Origin: Clonostachys chloroleuca
Taxonomy: Eukaryota > Ascomycota > Sordariomycetes > Hypocreales > Bionectriaceae
NCBI GenBank assembly: GCA_037952775.1
Contig: JBANAY010000003.1
Location: 4,836,001-4,900,000 of the forward strand
Length of the DNA stretch: 64,000 nt
Direction: 5' to 3'
Part shown: positions 1 to 10,593 of the stretch, one piece after another
Numbering within the stretch: position 1 is the stretch's first letter
Layout of the letters: each line of letters opens with the position of its first letter
Made by a program: the position numbers and the translations under genes
Notes under the pieces: model-generated
Seen by the model: the letters and a program-made list of their open reading frames with translations, nothing else
Database searches by the model: none
Told to the model about the DNA's origin: nothing

Positions 1-333
1 TGAAGCCTTGGCAGGCTTCCGTGAAAGAGGTTATGCTATTTGCGGCAGTGGGGGCTCTTACCACGACTTCGACGCCGTTGCGAAAGCTTTTTTCGAGAAT
101 CAGCCAATTCCTCCGAGCGCAAGCGCATTCGAGACGTTTCTGGAGACCTCTGCAACCGTTTCGGACGCTGCAGAGAGAAGAGACCTACTACTAGGCTGGC
201 GGGATTTTCCGGAGAGTTTCATCGCTCACAAGAAAGGAGAATCGGACCATTTTATGCCTTTTTTAGTTGCAGCGGCGAGCGATACGATATGTATAATTAC
301 AAAGGTGCTCCAATGAGTTTCTACAGGTGGTGA
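1..333 (+). pseudogene. 3' end of DODA-type extradiol ring-opening dioxygenase, frameshifted near its C-terminus
   Basis: This is the C-terminal third of a LigB/DODA-family non-haem Fe(II) dioxygenase, which opens catechol-type rings. The reading frame is open to the left edge, so the gene starts outside the window. Family landmarks are GSGGSYHDFD, then the AHKKGESDHFMPFLVAA block that corresponds to the AHPREEHLLPLLVA signature, with Glu and His. Beyond that block the frame runs into a non-family tail ending at base 316. The expected C-terminal motif (YNYKGAPMSFYRW, stop 331-333) lies in a different frame. A one-base deletion near 268-276 (GCAGCGGCGAG) explains the switch. The protein could still be made with an altered last 15 or so residues, so loss of function is likely but not certain. 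It sits tail-to-tail with the Baeyer-Villiger monooxygenase. Confidence 0.75.
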
Positions 334-591
334 TCGGCCACCAAGGCGAACACAATGGACGCCGCGGGCAGGTAATGATTAAAGGGTTTGACCTACTTTT
401 ATCTGAGACATTTGCTGTTTTTTGTTGCAATACTCCGATAATGCCATATATTATCCTATACTTTATGATGTGCGCCTAGGTTCCCCGCCTCTGACTTGAA
501 GAGCTGCCTTGATAAATAAAAGGCCTACGATAGTTCAACTGAGTGCGAGCAAGCAAGTGCTTGACCATATCTTAAAACTTTGGACGCTAAA

Positions 592-2577
592 TTATAAGTT
601 CGAGCGAATCTGGGGACCACTGGCTGGTATTATACTTAATCCGTCGAGAGTTCCCTTGCTCCTCCATTGCTCCAAATAATCAATATATGATCTTGCACCT
701 TCCGACCAAATACTTCCCCTAGCTCGCTTGAGTCTCTGCTCCTCAGACTTAATAGCAGCCACATCACCATGCCCGTTGAAGTAACTCGGTGTGCATCCGG
801 CAAGCGTAGAGAAAAATGGAGCGCGCCGTAGAACTTCTTTGGCATGAGCCTCCTCTCCGGCTTTTGTTGCCTCAATAATGGGCCGTGACTGGGAACCCAA
901 CCTTGCAACTGCCTCGGAAATGATGAACGCAACGTGTTGAGCAATGAAACCAAGCATGAATGTGTTATTACCTGTTGCTGTCGCTTGAGATGTCCCAGTA
1001 AAGAACAGGTTGGGGAAGCCGTTTGTGAGGTAACCATGGAGAGTAGTTACGCCATTGGCCAACCACTTTTCATCAAGTGACTGGCCGTTTCTACCAACAA
1101 CGGTAATCTTGCTCTTCGCGCTGGGGCTTGCCGCTCTTGTAGTTGAGAGCTGGTATCCAGTACTGAACACGATAACGTCGACTTCATACTCTTTTCCACC
1201 TACAACTATACCCTTTTCTGTTATCTGGGATGGCCCTTGACCATCCGTGTCGACCAATTCAACGTTGGGTTGATTGAAAGTTTGTAGATAAGTGTCACTG
1301 AATGTCGGGCGTTTGCACCATGAAGGATACCACGGCTTCAATTTATTCGATGTGTTCGGATCTTCAACCAGCTTGTCAACCTGGGCTCGAACAGCCTCCA
1401 TGGTAGGGAGGTCTAGTTCATGGAAAGCAGACACATGCTTTTCTAAATTTTCCGGTGATGGATCAACAATACCGTGGGAGGGAGAGCCGAGCAACGCAGA
1501 ATATGCTGGCATGGTCGTCCAGCCGTCAGCCACGAGATTCTTTTCTCCCGGCTTGGCCGAGTTAGTGACGAAGCGGTTCCAGTTCAACTGACGCTCCCGC
1601 TGCCACCCGCTCGTGCTGGCCACTGAAGCTTTGAACTCTTCCAGATCTGTGATACGTTGGTTGCGTGGTTTCACATTCGCAGGCGTTCGTTGAACGACAT
1701 ATAGCTTCTTCGCGTATTTTGCGATTTCAGGAATTACGCCGATGGCAGTGGCGGCGGTACCAATGACTGCTACGCGCTTGTCGCTCAATCCAGTCAAAGT
1801 CTGATCGTCCTGGGAACCCCCTGAAACTTCGTAATTCCATCGGGCAGTATGGAATAGACTCCCGGAGAATGACGAGAGTCCAGGGATTCTGGGGACTTGT
1901 GGTTGTGTAAGTCCACCGGCGGCAAGGTAAACGTACTGGGAACGAAACCGACGCTCAACCGGGTTACTTGACGGACCACGATTCTCGGTGAAGGAAATAT
2001 TCCACAGTTTTGAATTTTCGTCCCACTCAACACTCTTCACTTCGGAGCGAAATTGCGTGCTATCAGTAAGATTCCACTTCGCCGCGATCCGCTCCGCTTG
2101 CCCTCGCACTTCTGCACCGGTGGCATATTTCTGTGACGGCACATAACCGGTCTCCTCAAGCAGCGGTAGGTAGATGTAGCTTTCAAGGTCACAATGAAGG
2201 CCGGGATACCGGTTCCAATACCATGTACCCCCGAAACCTCCAGCCGAATCTACGATTCGAATCTCATCTGCGGTGGCCAGTTGCGATTCAATAAGTCGCA
2301 CGGCAAATTGTAATCCTCCAAATCCCGCTCCGAGGATGAAAAAGCGGTGGGTAGAATTTTCTTTAATTGGCGAGGGGCGTTGATTGAGCGTCTCATGGTC
2401 TACCCACGGGTCATCTCCCAAGGAGCGAATCCGACTCTCCTCAGCATCAGTTAAAGGGAGGTATTTTGAAGATGCATCTCGGCTTAATCGTTTCTTGGCT
2501 TCTTCCTCGTATTTCTTACGAGTGGCGCTGAGCTTTTCAAGGCTCACTTTTGCTACCGAGTTGTTGATTTCCGTCAT
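592..2577 (-). CDS. Baeyer-Villiger flavin monooxygenase (phenylacetone/cyclohexanone monooxygenase type)
   Basis: A single-exon protein of 661 aa. It is predicted to use FAD and NADPH to insert one oxygen next to a ketone, giving an ester or lactone. Visible in order: the FAD-binding Rossmann motif GAGFGG near residue 85, GGFGGTWYWNRYPGLHCD, the BVMO fingerprint FSGSLFHTARWNY (FxGxxxHxxxW) near residue 245, and the NADPH motif VIGTAATAIG near residue 270. The long N-terminal extension (about 75 residues before the FAD motif) is usual for the long fungal class. I start at the ATG at 2577; the frame stays open further upstream but only with a GTG. It is flanked by the ring-cleavage dioxygenase, an ACS transporter and an NtaA-type monooxygenase, which suggests a shared degradation pathway. 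The substrate is unknown. Confidence 0.9.
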   Translation of the reverse strand: MTEINNSVAKVSLEKLSATRKKYEEEAKKRLSRDASSKYLPLTDAEESRIRSLGDDPWVDHETLNQRPSPIKENSTHRFFILGAGFGGLQFAVRLIESQLATADEIRIVDSAGGFGGTWYWNRYPGLHCDLESYIYLPLLEETGYVPSQKYATGAEVRGQAERIAAKWNLTDSTQFRSEVKSVEWDENSKLWNISFTENRGPSSNPVERRFRSQYVYLAAGGLTQPQVPRIPGLSSFSGSLFHTARWNYEVSGGSQDDQTLTGLSDKRVAVIGTAATAIGVIPEIAKYAKKLYVVQRTPANVKPRNQRITDLEEFKASVASTSGWQRERQLNWNRFVTNSAKPGEKNLVADGWTTMPAYSALLGSPSHGIVDPSPENLEKHVSAFHELDLPTMEAVRAQVDKLVEDPNTSNKLKPWYPSWCKRPTFSDTYLQTFNQPNVELVDTDGQGPSQITEKGIVVGGKEYEVDVIVFSTGYQLSTTRAASPSAKSKITVVGRNGQSLDEKWLANGVTTLHGYLTNGFPNLFFTGTSQATATGNNTFMLGFIAQHVAFIISEAVARLGSQSRPIIEATKAGEEAHAKEVLRRAPFFSTLAGCTPSYFNGHGDVAAIKSEEQRLKRARGSIWSEGARSYIDYLEQWRSKGTLDGLSIIPASGPQIRSNL

Positions 2578-3293
2578 GGCGTTGGTTGGAGTCGAGGTCT
2601 GCACAAAGACGGGAAGAACTAGTATAAGCAGTGGCAGTCCGTACTTGAAATGATCGATGGTCTAACTAGGAATCCATCTTATTTGCTCAATTGCATTGAT
2701 ATATGATCCCTTTTCCGATCATCGGCAGTCTTGAGCCTTTGGGTGGATGAGGATAGACCCACCAATTGGTGACTTGATAACGGAAGATGTCGTGCGAAAG
2801 ACGTGATTTCTAGCTTGTTATCTCCAACGCAAATGTTACTATTGGCTTTTAACACTATAGTGTGATGGGTTTTCTCCGCCTTTATGCTAGGATTAGATTC
2901 ACCTTGACCTATGAACAGAGGACTAATTGTCGCATAATACATATTGGGTTGAAGTACTCTGGGCATCCTTAGCATGGGGACATGCGGAGCATATCAACTA
3001 ACGTTACACCACCCACCATTCTCTCATTGTGGTTATCTCGGTATCATGAACATGTTAGGCTGGCTAGTCTCGCTTGTGAGAGGAGCAAATCATTTCCGGG
3101 AGCTGTTTTCCGGAAAACGACCGATCGGCCTCTTGGGGAGCCATACATCAAAATTGATGTCCTGAACGAAGGGTGAGCAGTTCAAGTTTATTTGGAGGCG
3201 TAAGGGATGATTTGTAATTGCGCTGCCTCCATATGGTATTCTGATATGAGCTTAATGTAGCGTCCACTGCCATACCGTGACCCTGCTCTTATT
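2578..3293. promoter_or_regulatory. Upstream region of the BVMO gene and 3' flank of the ACS transporter
   Basis: No coding potential was recognised. The only structure noted is an everted CCG-N5-CGG pair at 2715-2725, about 140 bases before the BVMO start codon and of the form bound by Zn2Cys6 dimers. A second CCGATCGG palindrome lies near 3120. Confidence 0.4.
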
Positions 3294-5167
3294 TCACCAC
3301 CAAGAGTTATTCTTAATCTTTCGATCACCTAAAACATCTATATCCTCATTACCAGTGTATGCTTTACCCTCCCTCCGTGCCTTCAAAGTGGCCTTTCGAA
3401 CCTGGTTGACACGGCGCTCAATGTCACGGGTCAGCCACCATGTCCAGAGATTTGTAACCAGAGCTGCAAGCGTGATTGCAGTGCCTATCAGGAAGCTGTT
3501 ACGATATCGGTCGCTTGCCCATTTCTGCTGAAAGAACTGAGGTCCAATCGCGGCACCGAGCTGAGCAACACTGCTTTGCAGTCCAATGGCGAACGCGGCT
3601 CCGGTCGAGCCAGACATGATAGATGTTCTCCAGGACCAGTAGGGCACGTAGTAAGAAGACGTGAAAAACTGGCTCAGTATGCATGCTGCGTACAACCCGC
3701 CTGATCCGCTTACTGTGAAGAAGAGGATATAGCATACGATGGATCCTAGAACAACAAACCTAAAAGGATGACTATCTTTAGTAAACAAATCTTGAAGGCT
3801 GAGGGGTGATTTACTTACACACACAGCAGTGGTCTGGGAGCCAAAGCACGGGATGTTACAAGTACGCAGAGCACCATGGCCAAAATTGCAGCAAAAGCGG
3901 GAGGAATATTGAGAAGCAGACTGGCGGGAAGCTTCGCAAATCCCAGACCAGCAATGATTGTTGGCATATACCAATTCAAGGCGTACAGAGAGAGATTCAT
4001 CAGTGTCTGGTCAAAGAGGAACGCCCAAGTCGTCGGGCTTTTGAAGGCCACCCATGCATCTTTGGTCTTCCAGCTCGGGTCGCCAGTGGCTGGAGCATTC
4101 GGTGGAAGGCGTGCTTCGATAAATTGCTGCTCCCTAGGCGTAAGCCACTTGCTACTACGAGGTGATTTGGGAAAATCAGGAAGTAGGAAGAAGATGATGC
4201 CTGCAAAAATGATTGTGGCAACACCTTCTAGGATAAATGCCCATCTCCATCCGCTTAGCGCGCGCAGACCATCCATGTAACTGGCGCCGTAGCAGATAAG
4301 GGAACCGACTATAGTTGAGAATTGGGAGATCCAAAAGAACCATAGTATTGGTCGACCGACTTCATCAGTTCGATACCAGTAAGATAGTGTGGTAATGACA
4401 CCTGGAAACATTCCCGCTTCAAACATCCTACTGCTGGGTTAGCTGGATGTACTTGAAATGTACAATTTACGAGATGGAATTACCCAACAAGCCATCTACA
4501 CGCGAGCAGCTGACTGGTTGTTTGGACAGCTGCACAACAGGCCGTGGCAATGCCCCACGTCAAGAAGATGCGTGACTCCATGGAATGAGGCGTCATCCAC
4601 TTGAGCAGAAGGTTGCTAGGTAGTTCAAATATAATATATGGAATCTATGAGTAGCGAAAATCAATACCAAATAACCTACTGATTAAATCTGGCAGTGGAA
4701 AATGCGTGAACTTACTCCTTGGATGGTCCCAACCCAGTTATAGGCGTCTGGAGTAAACCCCAACTCGGCCATGATGTTGTTTGGAGTCCCTGCCTGCATT
4801 GTTTTAATGATGCTCACATTTGAGAAATCGATCTAGTTATATCAAATGTCAACATTTGTTTGATTAGATGCATATTAGAAGGGAGTTAGAAAGCTCTTAC
4901 ATTTTTAAACATGAACATGAAACCAATGAGAACGAGAAACCGATTGTCGACCTTTCTCATGATTGCCTTCTCTTCTTCAGCCGTGAATGTCGCCAAAAAG
5001 TCTTTCCGTAGTTCAGGATCATTCCGAAGATCTTTTGACAAGTCTTCATATTCATACAGATCTCTTATGACCAGCGCGGGTGTTTTGGAAGCTGTCTGGA
5101 GGCTCGACTCTTCAAGGTCCACCGACAAGCTCGAATTGTCATTATTCCTGGAATTTTGTGACGTCAT
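3294..5167 (-). CDS. MFS transporter, anion:cation symporter (Dal5/allantoate permease-like) family
   Basis: Five exons reconstructed from splice sites and phase: 4901-5167, 4716-4832, 4484-4644, 3819-4427 and 3294-3759, giving 539 aa. The cytosolic N-terminus (about 75 aa) is followed by a first membrane helix interrupted by intron 1, then the family patterns FELPSNLLLKW, CRWLVGG-MFEAGMFPG and WRWAFILEGVATI. The C-terminal half shows YVPYWSWRTSIMSG and a charged tail. ACS carriers import carboxylates, amides and vitamins by proton symport across the plasma membrane. The substrate here is probably the compound degraded by the adjacent oxygenases (inference). It is divergent from the NtaA-type monooxygenase and co-oriented with the BVMO. 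Confidence 0.88.
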
Positions 5168-5841
5168 TTGAGCTCCTGTTGATACTTGTATACTTTAAAA
5201 TTAGGAAAAATGAGGTATCATCGCAAGCACTTGAATCATGTATATCGGGGAAATGTATATAGTTGTGTTGGCAGGACCGACAGGCAGGGGTGGGCATGGT
5301 AGCCGCTACACAGAAGAAGCCGCTCATCTATCAATGATTCGCTTGTCATTGCTAGGATATATGTCGTGATAGAGGATACGATTGCATATGGGAAACGTTA
5401 CAAATCAAAGAATCTAGTGGTCCAATGAGGTGGATTATACGATGTGGTTGTCTATGATAAGGCATCCGACATCGCTACTCAGCCTAAAGCAATCCCGACG
5501 GGGACGACGTTTGAAATAAGGCATCGCCATTCTTCGGAAATAAGGCGTTTGCTCCAAATACCCGGTTATTGCCATTAAAGGTGCCTTGACCAGGTGTTCG
5601 GTACAGGCTCCCCGATTCCATCTTATTGTGGGGTAATGTCGTCAACTGGCACGAACCGTACAGATCATGGGAGGTTTTCCGGAGCCGGCATGATGAAGAG
5701 GGAAAGGAAATCGCTAAGTGTTAAGAAAATGGCTGGTTGCCCTTTTGTTTTGGGGATTCTTGAATAGTATTTCGGTTGCTTGCGCGATATAGCCTCCCGC
5801 TTTTCCAACTCTCCTACCTATCCAGTGTTTTTTGTGATCCC
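5168..5841. promoter_or_regulatory. Shared divergent promoter of the ACS transporter and the NtaA-type monooxygenase
   Basis: This 674-base non-coding spacer lies between oppositely oriented genes. Short direct repeats are visible: AAATAAGGC near 5513 and again near 5539, and AAGGCATC near 5459 and 5518. CGG/CCG half sites are present (TTCGGAAA, TTTTCCGGAGCCGG), but no regular spacing could be established. Co-regulation of the two genes is an inference from the arrangement. Confidence 0.35.
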
Positions 5842-7158
5842 ATGTCGCCTCAAGAGAAGAAGAAACTGAGGCTAGGCGCCTTTATTTATTCGGGCCAGCA
5901 AACCCAAATATGGCGACACCCAAATCAGCACGCTCATGAAAGTCTGGATGTGGATTACTACATCGAGTATGCGCAGCTAGCTGAAAGTGCCAAATTCGAA
6001 ACATTGTTTCTTGCAGACGGTGCCAGTTTCCCTACCGGACCATTGGCAAAGCATTTCTGGAGTGTCAGCGGCTTTGAACCAGCGACTCTATTCTCAGCCG
6101 TCGCCGCGCGCACGAAGAACATCGGATTGGTGTACACTGCTAGCGTCAGTGACAACGAGCCGACACATGTTGCGAGGCAGCTTGCAAGTCTCGATCATAT
6201 TAGTCACGGCCGAGCTGGTTGGAACGTTGTCACCACGCCAGGACCTGGTTCCGGGAACTTGGGAGTGCCACCTGAAGAAACCAAGAGTAGTCCTGCCAAA
6301 TACGCCAGGGCGAAGGCATTTCTAAGTGCCGTCAAGTCTCTATGGGACAGTTTTGAAGACGACGCACTGCTCAGAGACAAGGAGAGTGGTGTTTATGTTG
6401 ATTTGAGCAAGGTGCATTGGCCTAGCATCGATGACGGATTCTACAAGATTACTCAACCATTGAGGATTGAGCGCCCAATCCAGGGCCACCCGGTGATTGC
6501 CCAAGCTGGTACATCTCCTGAAGGGATAGAGTTTGGTGGATCCACGGCAGATTTGATTTACTGCGCAAATTACTCGATACCAGATGGACAGAAAACCTAT
6601 AGAGCCCTCAAGGACGCAGCCATAAAGGCAGGAAGGAATCCGGATCACTTGGTTATCCTAACGGGTGTCGCCGTAATTTGGGGCGAAACTCAAGAGGAAG
6701 CAGAGAGAAAACTTAAAGAGGTCACATCCTTATGGCCTATCGAAGTAGCAGTTCAAAACCTTCACATTGGATTTGGGGATGCAGACATAGATTCGCCTTT
6801 CCCAGATGAATATGATCCTGGATTTTCCAGCGGTCGAGCGGCCGCTATTGCCTCTTTTGCGCGATCAAACAAGCTCACAATACGACAGACAGCCGAGCGA
6901 TGTTCTATTGGTCTTGGGCATAGACCATTGATCGGGACCACCCAGTCCATCGCTGATGACCTGCAGGCTTGGTTGGAGGCGGGTGCGACAGACGGGTTTG
7001 CTGTTATCCAGCCACTCCTACTTGACGGACTTCGTGACTTTACAGCTCACATTGTGCCTGAGCTTGTACGCAGGGGACTATTCCGATCCGAGTATGAGGG
7101 ACAAACATTGAGAGAGAATCTGGGTTCGCCGAGACCGGCGAACTCATATGTAGCATGA
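5842..7158 (+). CDS. NtaA/SnaA/DszA-family FMN-dependent monooxygenase
   Basis: Intronless, 438 aa, the usual length for this group of bacterial-luciferase-like flavin monooxygenases, which use reduced FMN supplied by a separate reductase. The family pattern is clear from the start: LRLGAFIYSGQQTQIWRHP, then YAQLAESAKFETLFLADG, EPATLFSAVAARTKNIGL, and the conserved SLDHISHGRAGWNVVTT around residue 130. Later come HPVIAQAGTSPEG and a C-terminal GTTQSIADDLQAWLEAGATDGF segment. The start is the ATG at 5842; the frame is open upstream only through a TTG. Characterised members oxidise nitrilotriacetate, EDTA, dibenzothiophene sulfone and similar N- or S-heterocyclic substrates. The fungal substrate here is not known. 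Confidence 0.88.
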   Translation: MSPQEKKKLRLGAFIYSGQQTQIWRHPNQHAHESLDVDYYIEYAQLAESAKFETLFLADGASFPTGPLAKHFWSVSGFEPATLFSAVAARTKNIGLVYTASVSDNEPTHVARQLASLDHISHGRAGWNVVTTPGPGSGNLGVPPEETKSSPAKYARAKAFLSAVKSLWDSFEDDALLRDKESGVYVDLSKVHWPSIDDGFYKITQPLRIERPIQGHPVIAQAGTSPEGIEFGGSTADLIYCANYSIPDGQKTYRALKDAAIKAGRNPDHLVILTGVAVIWGETQEEAERKLKEVTSLWPIEVAVQNLHIGFGDADIDSPFPDEYDPGFSSGRAAAIASFARSNKLTIRQTAERCSIGLGHRPLIGTTQSIADDLQAWLEAGATDGFAVIQPLLLDGLRDFTAHIVPELVRRGLFRSEYEGQTLRENLGSPRPANSYVA

Positions 7159-7675
7159 AATATGTCGTTAGAATTATAACCTATTCGGTTGAACCGCGAT
7201 GGCCTTGTTTAATTATGTGCCGATAACTGTACTTGCCCCTTCGGACAAAATATGATGACGAGAGCATAAATTGGGAAACGAAGGGGTAATGACGCTTTGT
7301 AGATCCTATCTTTGTGCATCTAGACTTTTCTGAGAGGTGGACTGAGGTGACGCTTGGCTAATTTGGAATCTCGAGGCTGGTGCTGAGTATTCGGCTTGTG
7401 CATGTAAATCTTATGTTAGATTTTCCTTGATTGCGTGATTATGAGGGTTCGATAAATTGAACCTGACACTAGAATTAAATGAAGAAGGCTACTGTGTTCA
7501 CAAGAATGGCCAGTATTTTTTAAACAATGTATATCGAGGTTGCTGAGAGGTTATGGAGCTACAACTACTACTCCTATTATTAAGAGGTCTGACTTGCCGG
7601 CTTGAAGCCACATCATTGATCGCATTCATCATCATTGCGGCAAAGAATATCCGAATTACCTGCTTAATTAAGACT

Positions 7676-7850
7676 ATTAGTTATTTTACCTCTATAAGTA
7701 TAGTATATATTTATAGCTATAGAATATTTTTATTAGAAATAATATAGATTTAATATTAATCTAATATCTATTTATATATAATTAGTTATACTATATAATA
7801 AATAACTTAATATAATAAATATAAAAGATTAATAAAAAAAGAATTACCAG
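7676..7850. repeat. AT-rich block, possible RIP-degraded repeat remnant
   Basis: About 175 bases made almost only of A and T (TATATTTATAGCTATAGAA and similar) in a convergent intergenic space (7159-8019) of otherwise normal composition. Such islands in ascomycetes commonly mark transposon copies mutated by repeat-induced point mutation. No coding trace or terminal repeats remain, so the element type cannot be named. The rest of 7159-8019 shows nothing recognisable. Confidence 0.45.
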
Positions 7851-8019
7851 CCCAAGGCTGCAGTTATACAGAAGAAAATTCTATAAACCTTTATACCGAT
7901 AACTCACTTACCGTCAGGACGAGCTGTGTATCGAATAACTATTAAAGCTGCTCTCTTCACACTTATCTTACGCTAATCCAAACACAAGCTCGAGTCTTTT
8001 CAGCTTGCAAGAGTACCAA

Positions 8020-10593
8020 TCAACCATCATGGTGCTTAGTTAGCAGAACTGTACACATCTGCCTCTCAGTTGACGTGATAGTCTTAGACCATCTCCAAGC
8101 TGGAACCTTGGACTCATACAGCTCATCGATCTCAGCAGCGGAACGACTATACAACCAAAAGTCAGCTAATTTGCTCCATAATTAGGTAAAAGGCTTTATC
8201 CCCTGTGTTGTCTTGCTCTAATTTTGGAGATGCCAAAAGACAGGAATTTGCTTACCCCTTGGTCTCTGGGACATAAAGCCACATAAGAACGCAGACTGGC
8301 ACGGAAAAGGCGCCAAAGACAAAACATGCCTTAATATTGAGTTTAAGTAACAATTGTGGGACAGCATAGCTATGAGAATTAGAAAGAAAACTCGACTAAA
8401 TGTAGCGTTATCCACTTACCTAAAAGCGATTCCCAGAATAGACTGAGCAAAGAATGTGACAGGAGTAGTCTTAGCTGTTACATCATTGTCAATGAGTGCA
8501 ATCATGATTAGAACAAAGAAGCACACGGTAACTTACCTCGAAGGAGAGCCGACGGGATCTCAGCCGACATGACAAAATAAGACAGGTTGACGATCTGGAA
8601 CATGAACGACCAAAGGCAGCAAATAAACAGCTGAGGCGTATTAGTATTACCCTTTGGTCAAAGGAAGAGCAGGCAAAGAACAGAACAGGGAAGTTACTAT
8701 GACGTACAAGAGCGGTGCCAGTGGCCACATTACCAGTAGTAGCTCCAGCCCACCACAGAGATCCAGCGATAAAGAGGAAAGCACAGATGGAAGTCTGGGA
8801 GATGGTTATGAACGTGCGTCGACCAAATTTGTCAGTCGTCACAGTCCACAAACTGACCGCAAGGAGGTTGCAGCAACTAGTAGCGGGAAGATTAGGGTTA
8901 GTGCTTGACAAGGAGGTAAGATGTATTATGCACAAGGTACGACTCACGAAAGGATGAGAGTTGCAAGGAATGGATCAGAGAGGCCGGCAATCGCAAAGAA
9001 ATCTGCACGGTTAGGATGATACTTAGGACGAGAATAACAACGAACTTACAGGTCGAGTAACTCAGAATGATAGACAGACCGCCAAACGGCCCGCTGACAG
9101 CAAGCAACAAGACCGTAAGGGTTCGTCTCTGTTGAGAGTCAGTATTGTGCGCTTGATTCAACGAGCAGGGAAACAAATGAAAAGTTACCATACCAAATTC
9201 AGGCCCTTGAAAACGTGTGTAAGCTTGGGTGCTTCGTCCAAGAGTTCCCTCTCATGAGAAATCGTCTTCTCGATGATACTGTATTCCTGTTCAAAGTCAT
9301 AGCCTTCAACATTACCATACAGGAGCTTCAATGACTTCATGGCTTTCTCCTTCTGCCCATGGCGTGCGTAATACCAGGGTGATTCTGGAACGAAAGCCCA
9401 AAAGAGAAGCATCATTACAACAGGAGCGATGAGAATTCTCAATGGCAATGTGTAATCATCAGGGTGGTTCTTGTTCAATCTCTGCATCATGACATTGCAG
9501 GCGATGTTGCCGATATTGCTCCTATACGGAGGGTCAATTTATGCAAATATGTGGTGATTCAGACCAAGGCGAAACGTACCAGACAGCTTGAAAGGTGAGC
9601 ATACCACCGCGAATGTTGTTTGGGCATATTTCCATGACGTAGACCTGACAAGTGACCCTGGCGAGTGTTAAGAACTGAATATCAATGAATGTAGTGTAGG
9701 TAGGTCTTACTGAAGAATACCAACACCTGCACCATTGCAAAGCTTTCCAATAGCCTGTGACATGAGCTTCAGCATTCACACAATGCCTTGTACAAGAGGT
9801 AGTAAGCGGCTAGGACTCACCCATACAGAAGGGGTCTTTGCCACATTGAGAACAGTGCAACCCTAGAGAAGTCAGTCCTGCTACCTGCTGATCAAGCAGC
9901 CTACACTGCCTGTTCACTACTTACGACTGCCAGCCAGAGCCAAGCGAGATAGAGGCACGCCTTACGGCCGAATCTATCAGAGAACCTGCAAGGGTTAGTA
10001 GTTGGACATGATAGCAGAAGCGTACAGCGCAGACAACACGGCTTACCAATGGATATAGAGGAAGGTAACAATTTGACCGACGTTCTGATCTGGTTAGTCA
10101 TGGCTTCGGTTTCAGAATAGGAGACGGTGGACCAACGAGGAGGGAAGTCCATGTAGACACTATTCACGATTTGTCAGCATTAGAGACCTCATCGTTATGG
10201 TCGTACATGTCAACTTACCCCAGGTAGGATCAAGTGCCTGTACACCCGAACCGCCTTTACGTCCAAACTGTTTGATGAAGCCGGTATTCGCGATGATGTT
10301 GTTACCGATTTTGAGCTGGGTGACAAAATACGTGTGAGCCTCAGTTCAGCAACTGAATGCCAATCACTCACCTCAAAGCCTTCGCAGACATAGCCGGTAT
10401 AAACGGCGAGTGCAACGAGAGCGACCCGCCTAAAGACCCAGACGGTGCGCGGGATGGACAGGTCATCGAACTTGGACTTGACGAGTTCGTCGAGATGGTA
10501 TTCGGCAGTGGAGGTTATCTTGTTATCGTCCGGGATAGACTCGACGTGCGCCAGGTCAGGCCTGTCTGGCTGGGGCTTCTGGGAATGGGCCAT
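8020..10593 (-). CDS. MFS sugar porter (alpha-glucoside/hexose permease type), 16 exons
   Basis: I resolve 16 exons: 10372-10593, 10219-10315, 10137-10159, 10047-10084, 9925-9985, 9821-9862, 9711-9754, 9580-9657, 9194-9521, 9050-9128, 8948-9002, 8708-8876, 8537-8630, 8420-8474, 8256-8369 and 8020-8146. All phases agree and give 541 aa. Family marks are FSDRFGRKACLY (loop 2-3), EICPNNIRGGMLTFQAVW, FVPESPWYYARHGQ, TDKFGRRTF and the terminal VPETKGRSAAEIDELY. It should import a sugar or small glycoside at the plasma membrane. It is co-oriented with the alpha-L-rhamnosidase 834 bases away, and its promoter carries TTCCGCGGAA, so a rhamnose-containing glycoside is the favoured substrate (inference). 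The intron density, including a 23-nt exon, is far above that of the other transporters here. Confidence 0.88.
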
